Positions 25,671-34,965 of a DNA stretch of 64,000 nucleotides are shown one piece after another. Origin of the DNA: JAXGXJ01 sp963829545 (lineage in GTDB: Bacteria > Actinomycetota > Thermoleophilia > RBG-16-64-13); NCBI GenBank assembly GCA_963829545.1, contig CAWHIX010000010.1, positions 434,001 to 498,000 of the forward strand, given 5' to 3'. A model generated the notes under the pieces. That model searched no databases, was not told the origin of the DNA, and was given only the letters and a program-made list of their open reading frames with translations. Position 1 is the stretch's first letter; each line of letters starts with the position of its first letter. Both the position numbers and the translations under genes were made by a program.

Positions 25671-27029
25671 CCGCCCGCCTCCTTCAGCCAGGTCCCCCCC
25701 ACGCTCTCCAGGAGAGCAGTGAAGCCTGGGAAAGGAGACGTCGACGCACTCGGTATCGTCCACCCTGACCCCCTGCGTAGCCGCAAGGCCGGCCACGGCC
25801 GCCGTCATAGCCATGCGGTGGTCTCCGTGCGCGGTCATACTGCCGCCTGCCCATTCCCCGCGCCCGTGGACCTCTATACCGTCTGGGTATTCCCGGATGT
25901 CTACACCCAGGGTGCGTAGGAAGGAGGCCATCACCTGCAGGCGGTCGCTTTCCTTGGCCCGCAACTCCCCGGCCCCGCGCAGGCGCGAAACCCCTTCAGA
26001 GCGGGCGGCGGCCAGGAGATAGAGCGGCAACTCGTCGATGACGTTGGGCACCTCCTCCGGGCGAACATCGGTGGCGTGAAGTGACGTGGAGCGCGCGCTG
26101 ATGGTGCCGATCGGCTCCGGGCCCAACATGTCGGTGAGGCGGACCTCCACGTCGGCGCCCATGCGGGCCAGGACCTCCAGGAGGCCAGTGCGCGAAGGAT
26201 TAAGGCCCACGTTCTCGATGGTCAACCGGCTGCCGGGGACGAGGAGGGCTGCCACCAGGAAGAAGGCCGCCGAGCTGAAATCGCCGGGGATGGAGAGCTC
26301 CGTCATGCGTAGGGCATCGAGGGGCCAGACGGTCAGCCTGCCGCCGCCGTCCGCCAGAGCCTCACGCTCCACTCGGCCGCCGCCGTATCTGATCATGCGT
26401 TCCGTGTGATCGCGGGAGGCCGCCGGCTCGACTATGGTGGTCTCTCCCGCTGCGCGCAGGCCGGCGAGGAGCAGACACGACTTGACCTGGGCCGACGCCA
26501 CGGGCAGGTGGTGAGTCATACCACGCAGGTCGCCCCCCTGGATGACGACGGGTGGCAGAGTGTTGCCCTGGCGGCCCGCCACCTGCGCGCCCATGGCCGC
26601 CAGGGGCTCTAGGACGCGGGCCATGGGCCGGCGGCGGATGCTGGCATCCCCGGTCAGGACGCACAGCATGGGCAACGAGGCCACGAGCCCGGGCAGCAGC
26701 CGGATAAGGGTACCGGCGTTGGCGACGTCGATGACGTCCTGTGGCTCTCGCAGTCCCTCCCAGCCCCTGCCGGAAATGATCAGGTCGTCCTCTTGCCACT
26801 CGATCTCGACTCCCAGCGTCTGGACAGCCCGCAGGGAGGCGAGAGTGTCGCTGGCGCGGAGGAAGCCGGAGACCCTGACCGGACCGGTGTTGACAGCGCC
26901 TAACAGGGCCGCCCGATGAGAGACCGATTTGTCTCCGGGCACCCGCAACGTGCCCTGCAGACCTGCCGGCGCGCGGGGGAAGAAAGCCGGGGAAGAATCC
27001 TGGGCCGGCTCACTCAACGGGGTCTCCAC
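25667..27029 (-). CDS. aroA: 3-phosphoshikimate 1-carboxyvinyltransferase (one inserted base near its 3' end)
   Basis: EPSP synthase, about 453 residues after correction. Motifs: GDKSVSHRAALL, NAGTLIRLLPG, ASAQVKSCLLLAGL, DELPLYLLAA, ELRAKESDRL, GDHRMAMT. As written, the frame runs on into cmk after VDVSFP. Removing one C from TTTCCCAGG (plus-strand GGG at 25728-25730) gives SFPGFTALLESVGGTWLKE..., the canonical C terminus. It then stops at TGA 25669-25667, overlapping the cmk ATG. The apparent 693-residue AroA-Cmk protein is therefore most likely an artefact. It follows tyrA with a 20-base overlap. Confidence 0.92.
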
Positions 27030-28146
27030 TGAAGCTCACCACAGAGGGATAACCGAATGCCTGCACGAGATCGCTGACCCTCGTCGCGGTGTCTTCTCCG
27101 TCCACGAAAAGCAGGAGGTCGCCACCGACGCTGCGGCTGACGTGATGCAGGGTCAGATCCTCGATGTTGATGCGGGCGTCGCTGAGGCTCGCCATGACTT
27201 GAGTGAGAGTCCCAGGCTGGTCGGGGATTCGTACCGTCACTCGGTAGAGGGTGCGGGGAACGATGTCCTCGTACTCGAGCAACTCCTCCCGGAAGGCGGC
27301 AGCCGCGTGGATGGTACCGGCTATCTCCGGTTCGTCCCCCTGTTCGAGCAGGGTGGAGAACTCCTCCAGGTCGGCGGCCACCGAGCGTAACGATGTGGCG
27401 AGGGCCTCGCGGTTCTCGAGGAAGATGTCCCGCCACATGGCCGGGTTCGCCCCCGCGATCCTGGTGAGGTCCTTGAAGCTGGGGCCCACCCAGTGGAGTG
27501 CCTTCTTGCCGCCGGCCTGGAAGCCTCCTGCGTGTTGCATGAGTACGTTGGCCAGCACGTGGGGCAGGTGGCTGACCACTGCCATGATGCGGTCGTGGGC
27601 GGTGGCGTCGATGATGGTCGGCCGGGCCCCCAACTCGAGAACGAACTGCTGCAGCATCTCGTAGAGCTTGGGGAAGGCCGCGCCCGTGGTGCAGAGGAAG
27701 AAGGTGGCGCCCTCGAAGAGGTCGGCACGAGCGTAGCGGACGCCGGAACTCTGCGGCTCCGCACATGGGATGGCCGCCGATGAAGAGCGATCGAGCGAGC
27801 GGGGAAAGGCCGGCGATGATGGCCGATTTGGTGCTACCCATGTCGGAGATGAGCCGCGGGCGTGGCTCGGCGGCGGCGCACTCCTCCACCAAGGCCGGGA
27901 TACTGCGCACCGGCGCGGCCACGACGGCCAAATCGGCATATGCCGCAGCTTCGCCGGGGCTGGCGGCCACTTCGGTAATAGCTCCCAAGCGAAGAGCCTG
28001 CTCCAGAGCGGCAGGGTCGTGATCGAAGCCCACCACCTCGGCGACGCGGCCCGGGTTTGGGCGGCGAGACCCAGACTCCCGCCCATGAGACCGACACCGA
28101 TGATGGCCAGGCGGTGCACCCCGCTATGGCGGTCGCCCTCAGCCAC
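27010..28146 (-). CDS. tyrA: Prephenate dehydrogenase with ACT domain (two compensating frameshifts)
   Basis: About 378 residues. The start LAIIGVGLMGGSLGLAAQTR is in one frame. The section EVVGFDHDPAALEQAL to IGGHPMCG is in a second frame, and from SSGVRYARADLFEG the first frame resumes. One base is lost near 28045 and one gained near 27745. The NAD-binding loop, the GHPMCG region and the C-terminal ACT domain (YRVTVRIPDQPGTLTQVM) are all recognisable. It converts prephenate to 4-hydroxyphenylpyruvate, with the ACT domain as the likely tyrosine sensor. It lies between aroF and aroA. Confidence 0.88.
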   Translation of the reverse strand: MAEGDRHSGVHRLAIIGVGLMGGSLGLAAQTRAASPRWWASITTLPLWSRLFAWELLPKWPPAPAKLRHMPIWPSWPRRCAVSRPWWRSAPPPSHARGSSPTWVAPNRPSSPAFPRSLDRSSSAAIPCAEPQSSGVRYARADLFEGATFFLCTTGAAFPKLYEMLQQFVLELGARPTIIDATAHDRIMAVVSHLPHVLANVLMQHAGGFQAGGKKALHWVGPSFKDLTRIAGANPAMWRDIFLENREALATSLRSVAADLEEFSTLLEQGDEPEIAGTIHAAAAFREELLEYEDIVPRTLYRVTVRIPDQPGTLTQVMASLSDARINIEDLTLHHVSRSVGGDLLLFVDGEDTATRVSDLVQAFGYPSVVSFSGDPVE

Positions 28147-28151
28147 TCTGC

Positions 28152-29190
28152 CTACCCCAGGGTCTTGCCGGCCCAGGAGACGATCTCGCTGATGCGAGCG
28201 GTGACGCGGGAGAACTGCTCTGGGTCGAGCGATTGCGCGCCGTCGGAAAGGGCCGTCTCGGGCGTGGGGTGCATCTCGATCATGAGGCCGTCCGCCCCGG
28301 CCGCGATGGCCGCGAGGGAAAGCGGTTCCACGAGGTCGACCTTCCCCGCCGCGTGACTGGGATCGACGACCACGGGCAGATGGCTGCGCTGCTTGATGAT
28401 GGGGATGGCCGAGATGTCGAGCGTGTTGCGGGTAGCCGTCTCAAACGTGCGGATACCCCTCTCGCAGAGGATGACCTGGTCGTTGCCCTCCTTGACGATG
28501 TACTCGGCCGCCATGAGCAGTTCGTCGATGGTCGCGGCCAGGCCCCGCTTGAGAAGCACCGGCCTGCTCACCTCGCCCACGGCCGACAAGGAGCTGGAAG
28601 TTCTGCATGTTGCGGGCCCCGATCTGGATGATGTCGGAGTAGGCGACCACGTCGTCCAAGTGCCGCGGGTCCATGAGTTCGGTGACGATGGGAAGTCCGG
28701 TCAACTCCCGCGCCTCGGCCAGGAACTCCAGTCCTTCGACCCCCAAGCCCTGGAAGGCGTAGGGAGACGACCGAGGCTTGAAGGCCCCGCCACGCAGCAT
28801 GGTGGCCCCACCCTTCTTGGCCGCCTCGGCTGCGGCGAGCAACTGCTCCCGGCTCTCCACCGAGCAGGGGCCGGCGATGAGACCGACATGCCCTCCGCCG
28901 ATGGTGGTGCCGCCGACCGTGATCACCGTGTCGGACTTGCGGAACTCCCGGCTCACGAGCTTGTAGGGACGGAGGATGGGCAGGACCTTGTCGACCCCGG
29001 GATAGGCCTCCAGAGGAAGCCCGGCGATCACATCCCTCTCCCCCATCACCCCGATCACCGTAACCATGTCGCCTGTAGATACGTGACCGCGGGCGCCCGC
29101 GCTCTCCAGTCGCTCCAGGATGCGCTCGACCTCTTCGGGGCCGGCGTCCTCCTGCATGACGATCATCATCTCTGTGCTGGCGAAATCCAT
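28152..29190 (-). CDS. aroF: DAHP synthase, type I beta with ferredoxin-like regulatory domain (frameshifted)
   Basis: About 345 residues after removal of one T. The minus-strand text CTCCTTGTCGG should read CTCCTGTCGG (extra base at about 28588-28592), which joins NMQNFQLL to SAVGEVSRPVLLKRG. The N-terminal 70 residues are the ferredoxin-like feedback domain (MIVMQEDAGPEEVERIL). The barrel shows AGPCSVES, LRGGAFKPR, GARNMQNF and DPSHAAGK. It performs the first shikimate step, joining PEP and erythrose-4-phosphate. The ATG has GGAGAG upstream. It is the first gene of the aroF-tyrA-aroA-cmk run. Confidence 0.9.
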
Positions 29191-29259
29191 CTGAACTCTC
29201 CGGGCTCTTGCCTGCGCCTCTCGTGGCTCCACAGGTCTGTCGGGACCGCGGAACCATTC

Positions 29260-29265
29260 AGTATA
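29260..29265 (-). promoter_or_regulatory. Possible -10 element of aroF
   Basis: TATACT inside CTATACTG on the minus strand, 69 bases before the aroF ATG, in the rluB-aroF gap. No good -35 is visible. The leader has no run of Phe, Tyr or Trp codons, so I see no attenuator peptide. Confidence 0.3.
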
Positions 29266-29321
29266 GAGCACGACGCACTCCGGCATCGGACGACAGGGTG
29301 GCCGAGGCAAGCAACCAGGTC

Positions 29322-30084
29322 TCAGGAGCCCTTGCCCACTCCTTCTGAAAGCGCCGCATGGCGAAGGCGAGCGACCTCCGCCGGAGAGAGAGGTCGAGCC
29401 TGCCCCGGCTCCAGACCCGCGTCGGTGAGTCCGTCGAAACGGCGGCGGTGGAGACCCAGCACCCGATGGCCCACAGCCTCGAACATACGTCGCACCTGGC
29501 GCTTACGTCCCTCGTAGATGATGACGCGTACCGTGGTAGTCGGGCCGGAGCCCTTGGCGGGCGTCCTCTCCAACACGTCGAGTTCGGCCGGAGCTGTAAG
29601 GCCGTCATCGAGGTCGATACCGGTCCTGAGCCGCTGGAGGGCGGCCTCCGACACCCGCCCGCGCACCTTTACCACATACTCCTTCTCGACGTGATAGCGC
29701 GGGTGCAGCAGACGTCCGGTGAGGTCCCCGTCGTTGGTGAGAAGGAGAAGCCCCGTGCTGTTCAGGTCGAGTCTTCCGACGGGGAACACCCGCCCGCGAG
29801 CAGGAACACTGTCGACCACGGTGGGGCGGCCGCGCACGTCGGAAGCGGCGCTGAGCACGCCCCGAGGTTTGTTGAGGAGCCAGTACTCCTTCTCCTCGGC
29901 CTGCGCGGGGCGGCCGTCGACCTCGACCGTCTGAATACCTGGGTCGACGGAATCGCCCAGGTGCGCGACCGCCCCGTCCACCGTTACCCGTCCCGCCGCG
30001 ATCAAGCTCCTCGCACCTGCGCCGAGATCCCAGCCCGGCCTCAGCCAGATACTTCTGCAGCCGTACCCTTCGGCCTTCGCTCAC
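29322..30084 (-). CDS. rluB: 23S rRNA pseudouridine synthase RluB-type (frameshifted)
   Basis: About 253 residues once one base is removed. The minus-strand text GAGCTTGATCGC should read GAGCTGATCGC (extra base at 30004-30005). This joins VRLQKYLAEAGLGSRRRCEE to LIAAGRVTVDG. The N-terminal S4 domain is followed by the catalytic GRLDLNSTGLLLLTNDG with the nucleophilic Asp, and by EGRKRQVRRMF. The GTG start overlaps the scpB stop (GTGA). The scpA-scpB-rluB order is widely conserved. Confidence 0.9.
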
Positions 30085-30788
30085 TCAGGTCCCCCCAGCA
30101 GGCCCAAGCGGCGGCGCAGCTCCTCCTTCTGTTCCTCGCCCAGCGAGAAGCCCTCCAGATCGGGCAGGTCCTCCGGACCGGCCAGGCCGAACATGATCTC
30201 GAAGCGGGTGGTCGTCCCGTAGAGGACGGCGCCTCCCCCGCTCTGTGCCCGGCCCACCTCGGTAATGAGCTCTCGGTCGGTGAGGGTACGCAAGGGGGAA
30301 TCGGAGTTCACCCCTCGTATCTCGCTGATCTGGGGACGAGACACGGGCTGCGTGTACGCGATGATGGCCAGCACTTCCATCGCCGCCTGGGAGAGGCGGG
30401 TGGCGTCGTCCGGCAGCTGGAACAGGGCTTCGACGGCGGGCCGGCAGTGCGGATTGGTCCGGAAGGCCCAGCCGCCGGCCAGCTGCACCAGCTCCAGACC
30501 GCGTTCGCCCCCGGGCGGGAAGTCGGCCGACAGAGCGGCCAGGGCCTCGTCGAGCGACGTCGGGCCCAGGTCACGAACGCTCGCCAGGGCCACCCTCATT
30601 ACCTCTGCACTGAGCGGCGCTCCGGATGCGAAGAGCAGCGCTTCGACGTCGCGCTTGAGGTCAACGGCGGAGATGGCACAGTCTGGGGCCTCGGCCGGGG
30701 CGGTCACGGCTTCAACATCGGCGTCACCGACCGAAATGGACCGACCTGGGCGAACAACGCCCGCAGTACCGAAGAAGCAGAAGTCCAC
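30081..30788 (-). CDS. scpB: Segregation and condensation protein ScpB
   Basis: 235 residues with tandem winged helices (VEALLFASGAPLSAEVM, AMEVLAIIAYTQPVSRPQISEIRGV). The N-terminal ~40 residues (MDFCFFGTAGVVRPGRS...) have no match in the family and may be untranslated; no other start codon with a good ribosome site was found. ScpB binds ScpA in the SMC condensin complex. It lies 19 bases after scpA. Confidence 0.9.
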   Translation of the reverse strand: MDFCFFGTAGVVRPGRSISVGDADVEAVTAPAEAPDCAISAVDLKRDVEALLFASGAPLSAEVMRVALASVRDLGPTSLDEALAALSADFPPGGERGLELVQLAGGWAFRTNPHCRPAVEALFQLPDDATRLSQAAMEVLAIIAYTQPVSRPQISEIRGVNSDSPLRTLTDRELITEVGRAQSGGGAVLYGTTTRFEIMFGLAGPEDLPDLEGFSLGEEQKEELRRRLGLLGGPE

Positions 30789-30807
30789 GCTGTGTACCCG
30801 TCCTCTC

Positions 30808-31548
30808 CTAGGCGGGTCTCTGCTGGGGGACCGCGCGCACCAGTATGTCGGCGAAGACCTGGGGCTGGGAGACGCGTATCTCGCCCCGGGCGAGGAGATC
30901 GAGGAGGGCCATGAGCGACACGGCCTGGACGAGTGGCTCCTCGCCCCCGAAAACGCTGTTGAAGGAGAAGCGGCCTCGCCGTGCCAGCACCTTACGGACG
31001 GTGCGTATCTGGCGCTGCAGCTCGACCTTGACCTGGGCCACGTGCGCCGTGTCCGGCTCTCGGCGGCTCTCCATCACCTGCACCAGGCGGCGGCGCAACT
31101 CAAGGACGTCCCCGATCCCCACGACCTCCTCCACCGACGTCAGACGTCGCCGGTACGACTCAGAGGGGGGGCGCAGGAGCGCAGGGGCAGTCGCCTCCGC
31201 GGCGTCACGAAGCCAGCCGGCGGCGGCCTTGAACTTGCTGTACTCAAAGAGACGGGAAAGCAGCTGGTCGCGGGCCTCCTCCGGCGAGAGTTCCGTCTCC
31301 AGCTCGGGATAGGCTCCGGGGAGCAACAGCCGCGATTTCACCTCCAGGAGCAGGCTCATGAGCAGGAGGAACTCGGTCATCTCGTCCCAATAGTCCGTTG
31401 CCCCGCCGGCCTCCATCTCCTCGAGATAGGCGAGGATGACTTCGAACAGGGGGACCTCCAGAAGGTCGATCTCCTCCTTGAGGACCAGGGAGAGCAGGAG
31501 GTCGAAAGGCCCCTGGTAGACCTCGAGATCGAGTTCCAGAGTCCTCAT
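30808..31548 (-). CDS. scpA: Segregation and condensation protein ScpA (kleisin)
   Basis: 246 residues from ATG 31548 (MRTLELDLEVYQGPFDLLLSL). The N-terminal helices bind the SMC neck, and the C-terminal winged helix (FGGEEPLVQAVSLMALLDLLARGEIRVSQ) binds the SMC head. GPFDLLL is the family signature. The frame stays open upstream into the protease gene, but homologues start here. The ribosome site is weak, so translation may depend on coupling. Confidence 0.92.
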   Translation of the reverse strand: MRTLELDLEVYQGPFDLLLSLVLKEEIDLLEVPLFEVILAYLEEMEAGGATDYWDEMTEFLLLMSLLLEVKSRLLLPGAYPELETELSPEEARDQLLSRLFEYSKFKAAAGWLRDAAEATAPALLRPPSESYRRRLTSVEEVVGIGDVLELRRRLVQVMESRREPDTAHVAQVKVELQRQIRTVRKVLARRGRFSFNSVFGGEEPLVQAVSLMALLDLLARGEIRVSQPQVFADILVRAVPQQRPA

Positions 31549-31574
31549 GCCGGTGGTCTGTCTCCCCGCTCCGC

Positions 31575-32210
31575 TCAGATTGTGTAGTTGGTCAGCAGGA
31601 GCGCGGCGAGGCCTATCATCGCTCCCTCCAGGATCCTGAAGAAGGAGCCCTGGAACAGCACGATGAGGGCGATGACCAGCAACATCCCATAGCGGTCCAC
31701 GGCGACCCACTTCTCGTACAGATCGCGGGGCAGAAGAGCGCCGACGACCCGCGACCCGTCGAGGGGCGGGATGGGGATGAGGTTGAAGATCCCAAGGACC
31801 ACGTTGATCTGGAAGAGGAGGAAGAGCACCGTGAAGAGACGGCTGTCGACATCGGGCGTGACCCAGTTGAGGATGAGGGCGAAGATGATGGCCAGGATGA
31901 AGTTGGTCAGTGGGCCCGGCCGCTCCCACGATGGCCATGCCTCTCTGCCGATTCTTGAAGTAGTACGGGGACACGGGGACGGGCTTGGCCCAGCCGAAGA
32001 CGAAGCCGCGGGAACAGGTGGTGATGACGAACATGGCCGTACCCAGCGGATCCAGATGTTCAGGGGTTCAGCCTCAGGCGCTCCCCGCATCTTGGCAGTG
32101 GGGTCGCCCATGCGATAGGCGGCCCATCCATGCGCCAGTTCGTGGAACATCATGGATAAGAGGAGGACCGGGATCAGAGTTGAAGAGAGGTCTACCCAGC
32201 GGTCGTTCAC
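31575..32210 (-). CDS. M50-family membrane metalloprotease (frameshifted)
   Basis: About 211 residues from the GTG overlapping the upstream stop. The catalytic FHELAHGWAAYRMGD (HExxH) and NLIPIPPLDGSRV (the third zinc ligand Asp) are both present in the outer frame. The middle section is in other frames (RLRLNP, then EHLDPLGTAMFV through KNRQRGMAIVGAAGP), with at least three frame changes near 32050-32090 and 31915. All segments are canonical for the short soluble-domain-free M50B/S2P group, which often sits beside scpA. The substrate is unknown. Confidence 0.82.
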   Translation of the reverse strand: MNDRWVDLSSTLIPVLLLSMMFHELAHGWAAYRMGDPTAKMRGAPEAEPLNIWIRWVRPCSSSPPVPAASSSAGPSPSPCPRTTSRIGREAWPSWERPGPLTNFILAIIFALILNWVTPDVDSRLFTVLFLLFQINVVLGIFNLIPIPPLDGSRVVGALLPRDLYEKWVAVDRYGMLLVIALIVLFQGSFFRILEGAMIGLAALLLTNYTI

Positions 32211-34927
32211 CGGTCTGCCTCCACCAGCTCCTGGGCGGCCGCCAGTTCGGCCTCGCGTCCCTCGATCTCTCCGTCCACACGCATCTCCTTGAGTCTCTCC
32301 AGGACCTGGCCCACGGCCGGGTCTCTCTTCATGCCCATGGCCAGGAGATCGCTCCCCCCCACGCTGATGGTGCGGTAGCGGATGTCCGCCAGGTAGCGGC
32401 GCAGGCGATCGCGCGCCGGGCACTCCTCACAGCCAGCGATGGCGAACACCAGGGCCTCCACGGAGGTCTTGCGCAAGGCTTGGTAGATCTCCCAGTCGGA
32501 CATGACCGTCTTGGTCAGCTGATTGGCGAGCGCCGGCCCTACCACCACTCCCTCCCGGATGACCTCGCTGTCGCTGCGCTTGAGCTTCAGCTTGTCGAGC
32601 CACATGTAGAGCTCATCGTGGTCCATGTTCCGGGTGACGGCCATCAACCGCAGGCGCCAGCTTACCACTTCGTCCTTCAATCCGAGTTCCTCAACCGTCG
32701 CGTCGATCTTCCTTACCAGCTCCACGGTCTTCGTCCCCGTGGCCAGTCTGGGGTGGACCTCGCGGGCGACGCCCAACTCGAAGAGGCGGCTGAGGGTCCA
32801 TTCCACGTCGGCCTCACCGAGCAGGGGGATGAGCTCCTCGCGCAGGCGCACGCTGGACAGGTCGCCGACCAGGTGCATGTCGACGCAGCTCCGGGCGAAG
32901 GCTTTGGTCTGCTCGTCCATCCTGAAGCCGTAGCGGTTCTCGTAGCGCACCGCACGGAAGATGCGCGTGGGATCCTCGATGAAGCTGAGGTTGTGCAGTA
33001 CGCGGATGGTACCCTCGCGCAGGTCGCGTAAGCCGCCGAAGAAATCGAGCACCGTCCCAAGATCACCTCCCCGCAGGGAGATGGCCATGGCGTTTATGGT
33101 GAAATCGCGCCTGAACAGGTCCTGCCTGATGGAGGCGTGCTCTACACGCGGGAGGGCGGCAGGGTAGTCGTAGAACTCGGTGCGTGTGGTTGCCACGTCG
33201 ACATGGAAGGGCTCGCCGGCCGGGCGCAGCCAGGCCGGCGCCTCTCCCAGGATGGACGGCGGAAGCAGCACCACGGCCGTCTTGAACTTGCGGTGGGTGC
33301 GCACCCTGCCGCCCAACTGAGCGGCCAGGCGGGTGGCGAACTCTATCCCGTCGCCCTCCACCGCGACGTCGACGTCCACGTTGGGCTGCTCGAGAAGCAG
33401 GTCGCGTACGAAACCACCCACCAGATATACACCGGGGAAATCTTCGGAGAGAGCCGAGCAGGCCCGGAAGAGACGCCCGAAGAAGGGATGGTCGGCCAAC
33501 TCCGCCAGGGTACATACCTGGGGCTCGGCCGCGGACCGTCGCTCCTGCTCCCAGCGCCCCTGATAGGCGGCGAGAACGTCGGTGCGGGTGGCAATACCGG
33601 CCACATCGTCCACGGAGGCGGTCCCATCGGCCACCGCGCTCTCGTAGGCATCGTCGGTGACGATCGGCACTCTTCCCACGTTGCCCTCCACCATGATGCG
33701 GCGCAACTCATCGACGGTGGTCGAGGCTCTCGCAAAGGTGATGTTCCTGGTCATGACTCCCTTCACCGGCGCGTGGCCCAGACCATGCCGCATGGCTTTG
33801 TCCAGGTCGCGCCGCGAGACGATGCCCACAACCCGGCCATCTTCACGCACACAGATGCCCGAATGGCCGTAGCGCTGGGCGGTGACGAGGGCCTCGGTGA
33901 CGGGAGTGTTGGCGTCGATGAAGCGGACGGGGCGGCTCATTATCTCCCCGGCCTTGGGCGTCGCCAGCCCCAGCGTCGAGCGCTCCAGAGCCTGCAGGAT
34001 CTGCTCGAGCACCTCCGGAGGACTCGAGTCGCGGGTCACAGCAGACGCCGCCTGGGCATGACCTCCGCCACCGACGACGTGCAGCAGACCGCCCACATCC
34101 ACGGAGCCGGCCCGCGAGCGCGCCGTGACGAAGACGCGATCCTCCATCCCCACCACCTGGATGAGGACCTCGGCATTGATCAGTTCCATGAGCTTATGGG
34201 CGATGACGCTCAGGCCCTCAATGTAGTTGGGAACATCGAGGACCACCGTATGTATATCGATGCCGCGCACCCGCCTCAACTGCACCGCGTCGACCATGCG
34301 CATGAGGGTTTCGCGATGCTCCCCGGTGAGAGCGCTGTGCAGGTAACGCTCCAGGAGCGCCTGCGAGGCACCCAGCCGCATGGAGGCGGCCAGCATCTCC
34401 GCGTCGCGGATGGTGGTGCGCGGGAAGGTGAGCGAACCGGTGTCTTCGTGGATGCCGAGCGCGAAGATGGTGGCGGCCAGGCGCGGTATCTCCACGTTGC
34501 GCTCCAGGAGAAGGTGCAGCATGGAGGCCGCACAGGAGCCGTCGGTGGAAAGCACCCAGTTCTCACCCTTGACGAAGGACGGGCGTTGGGGGTTCTCGTC
34601 AAAATGGTGGTCGAAGACCACCACCTCGACGTCGGGACGGTGGACCAGCCTGCTCAGGTCGCCGATGCGCTCGGGGTCGGCCGTGTCGACTATGATCAGC
34701 TGCCGGATCCTGCTCTGGTCGATCAGTCGGATGCTCAAAATGGGCAGGCTTTCCCCGTGCAGGGACACGAACTCCCTGACGTTGGGATTGAGCGAGCCGC
34801 CGAAGACGATCCGGGCCTCGGGGTAAAGGAGAGAGGCGCCTACAGCCGCCGCCAGAGCGTCCAGATCGGCGTTCTGGTGGGTGGTTATCACCGTAGGAAC
34901 TTCGATAAGTGAGGGGACGGCCGTCAT
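32207..34927 (-). CDS. DHH-CBS-poly(A)-polymerase/tRNA nucleotidyltransferase fusion protein
   Basis: 906 residues. A DHH phosphoesterase domain is at 1-150 (FDHHF with DHH at 106-108), with DHHA1 GGGGHAQAAS near 290. Two CBS domains are at about 318-460 (IMSRPVRFID, VMTRNITFA). A class II nucleotidyltransferase head starts near 495 (LVGGFVRDLLL, NVDVDVAVEGDG, RRDFTINAMA) and is followed by the RNA-binding helices. This architecture is known in Aquifex, Thermotoga and delta-proteobacteria and acts in tRNA 3'-end A addition or repair. The tRNA-Pro gene here lacks an encoded CCA. The end overlaps the protease start (GTGA). Confidence 0.9.
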   Translation of the reverse strand: MTAVPSLIEVPTVITTHQNADLDALAAAVGASLLYPEARIVFGGSLNPNVREFVSLHGESLPILSIRLIDQSRIRQLIIVDTADPERIGDLSRLVHRPDVEVVVFDHHFDENPQRPSFVKGENWVLSTDGSCAASMLHLLLERNVEIPRLAATIFALGIHEDTGSLTFPRTTIRDAEMLAASMRLGASQALLERYLHSALTGEHRETLMRMVDAVQLRRVRGIDIHTVVLDVPNYIEGLSVIAHKLMELINAEVLIQVVGMEDRVFVTARSRAGSVDVGGLLHVVGGGGHAQAASAVTRDSSPPEVLEQILQALERSTLGLATPKAGEIMSRPVRFIDANTPVTEALVTAQRYGHSGICVREDGRVVGIVSRRDLDKAMRHGLGHAPVKGVMTRNITFARASTTVDELRRIMVEGNVGRVPIVTDDAYESAVADGTASVDDVAGIATRTDVLAAYQGRWEQERRSAAEPQVCTLAELADHPFFGRLFRACSALSEDFPGVYLVGGFVRDLLLEQPNVDVDVAVEGDGIEFATRLAAQLGGRVRTHRKFKTAVVLLPPSILGEAPAWLRPAGEPFHVDVATTRTEFYDYPAALPRVEHASIRQDLFRRDFTINAMAISLRGGDLGTVLDFFGGLRDLREGTIRVLHNLSFIEDPTRIFRAVRYENRYGFRMDEQTKAFARSCVDMHLVGDLSSVRLREELIPLLGEADVEWTLSRLFELGVAREVHPRLATGTKTVELVRKIDATVEELGLKDEVVSWRLRLMAVTRNMDHDELYMWLDKLKLKRSDSEVIREGVVVGPALANQLTKTVMSDWEIYQALRKTSVEALVFAIAGCEECPARDRLRRYLADIRYRTISVGGSDLLAMGMKRDPAVGQVLERLKEMRVDGEIEGREAELAAAQELVEADR

Positions 34928-34933
34928 GTGAAC

Positions 34934-34939
34934 AGTATA
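34934..34939 (-). promoter_or_regulatory. -10 element giving a leaderless transcript for the DHH-CBS-PAP gene
   Basis: TATACT on the minus strand, then exactly six bases to the ATG at 34927, the same spacing as at the RsiG-like gene. Transcription would start at the A of the start codon. The -35 is poor. Confidence 0.45.
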
Positions 34940-34965
34940 GCGGCCAGGGGCCGGCTACCCGACGG

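Noticed and set aside
24948..27029. A true bifunctional AroA-Cmk enzyme
   Set aside because: Removing one base restores both canonical ends and an ATGA overlap; the fused linker is out of frame with the family.
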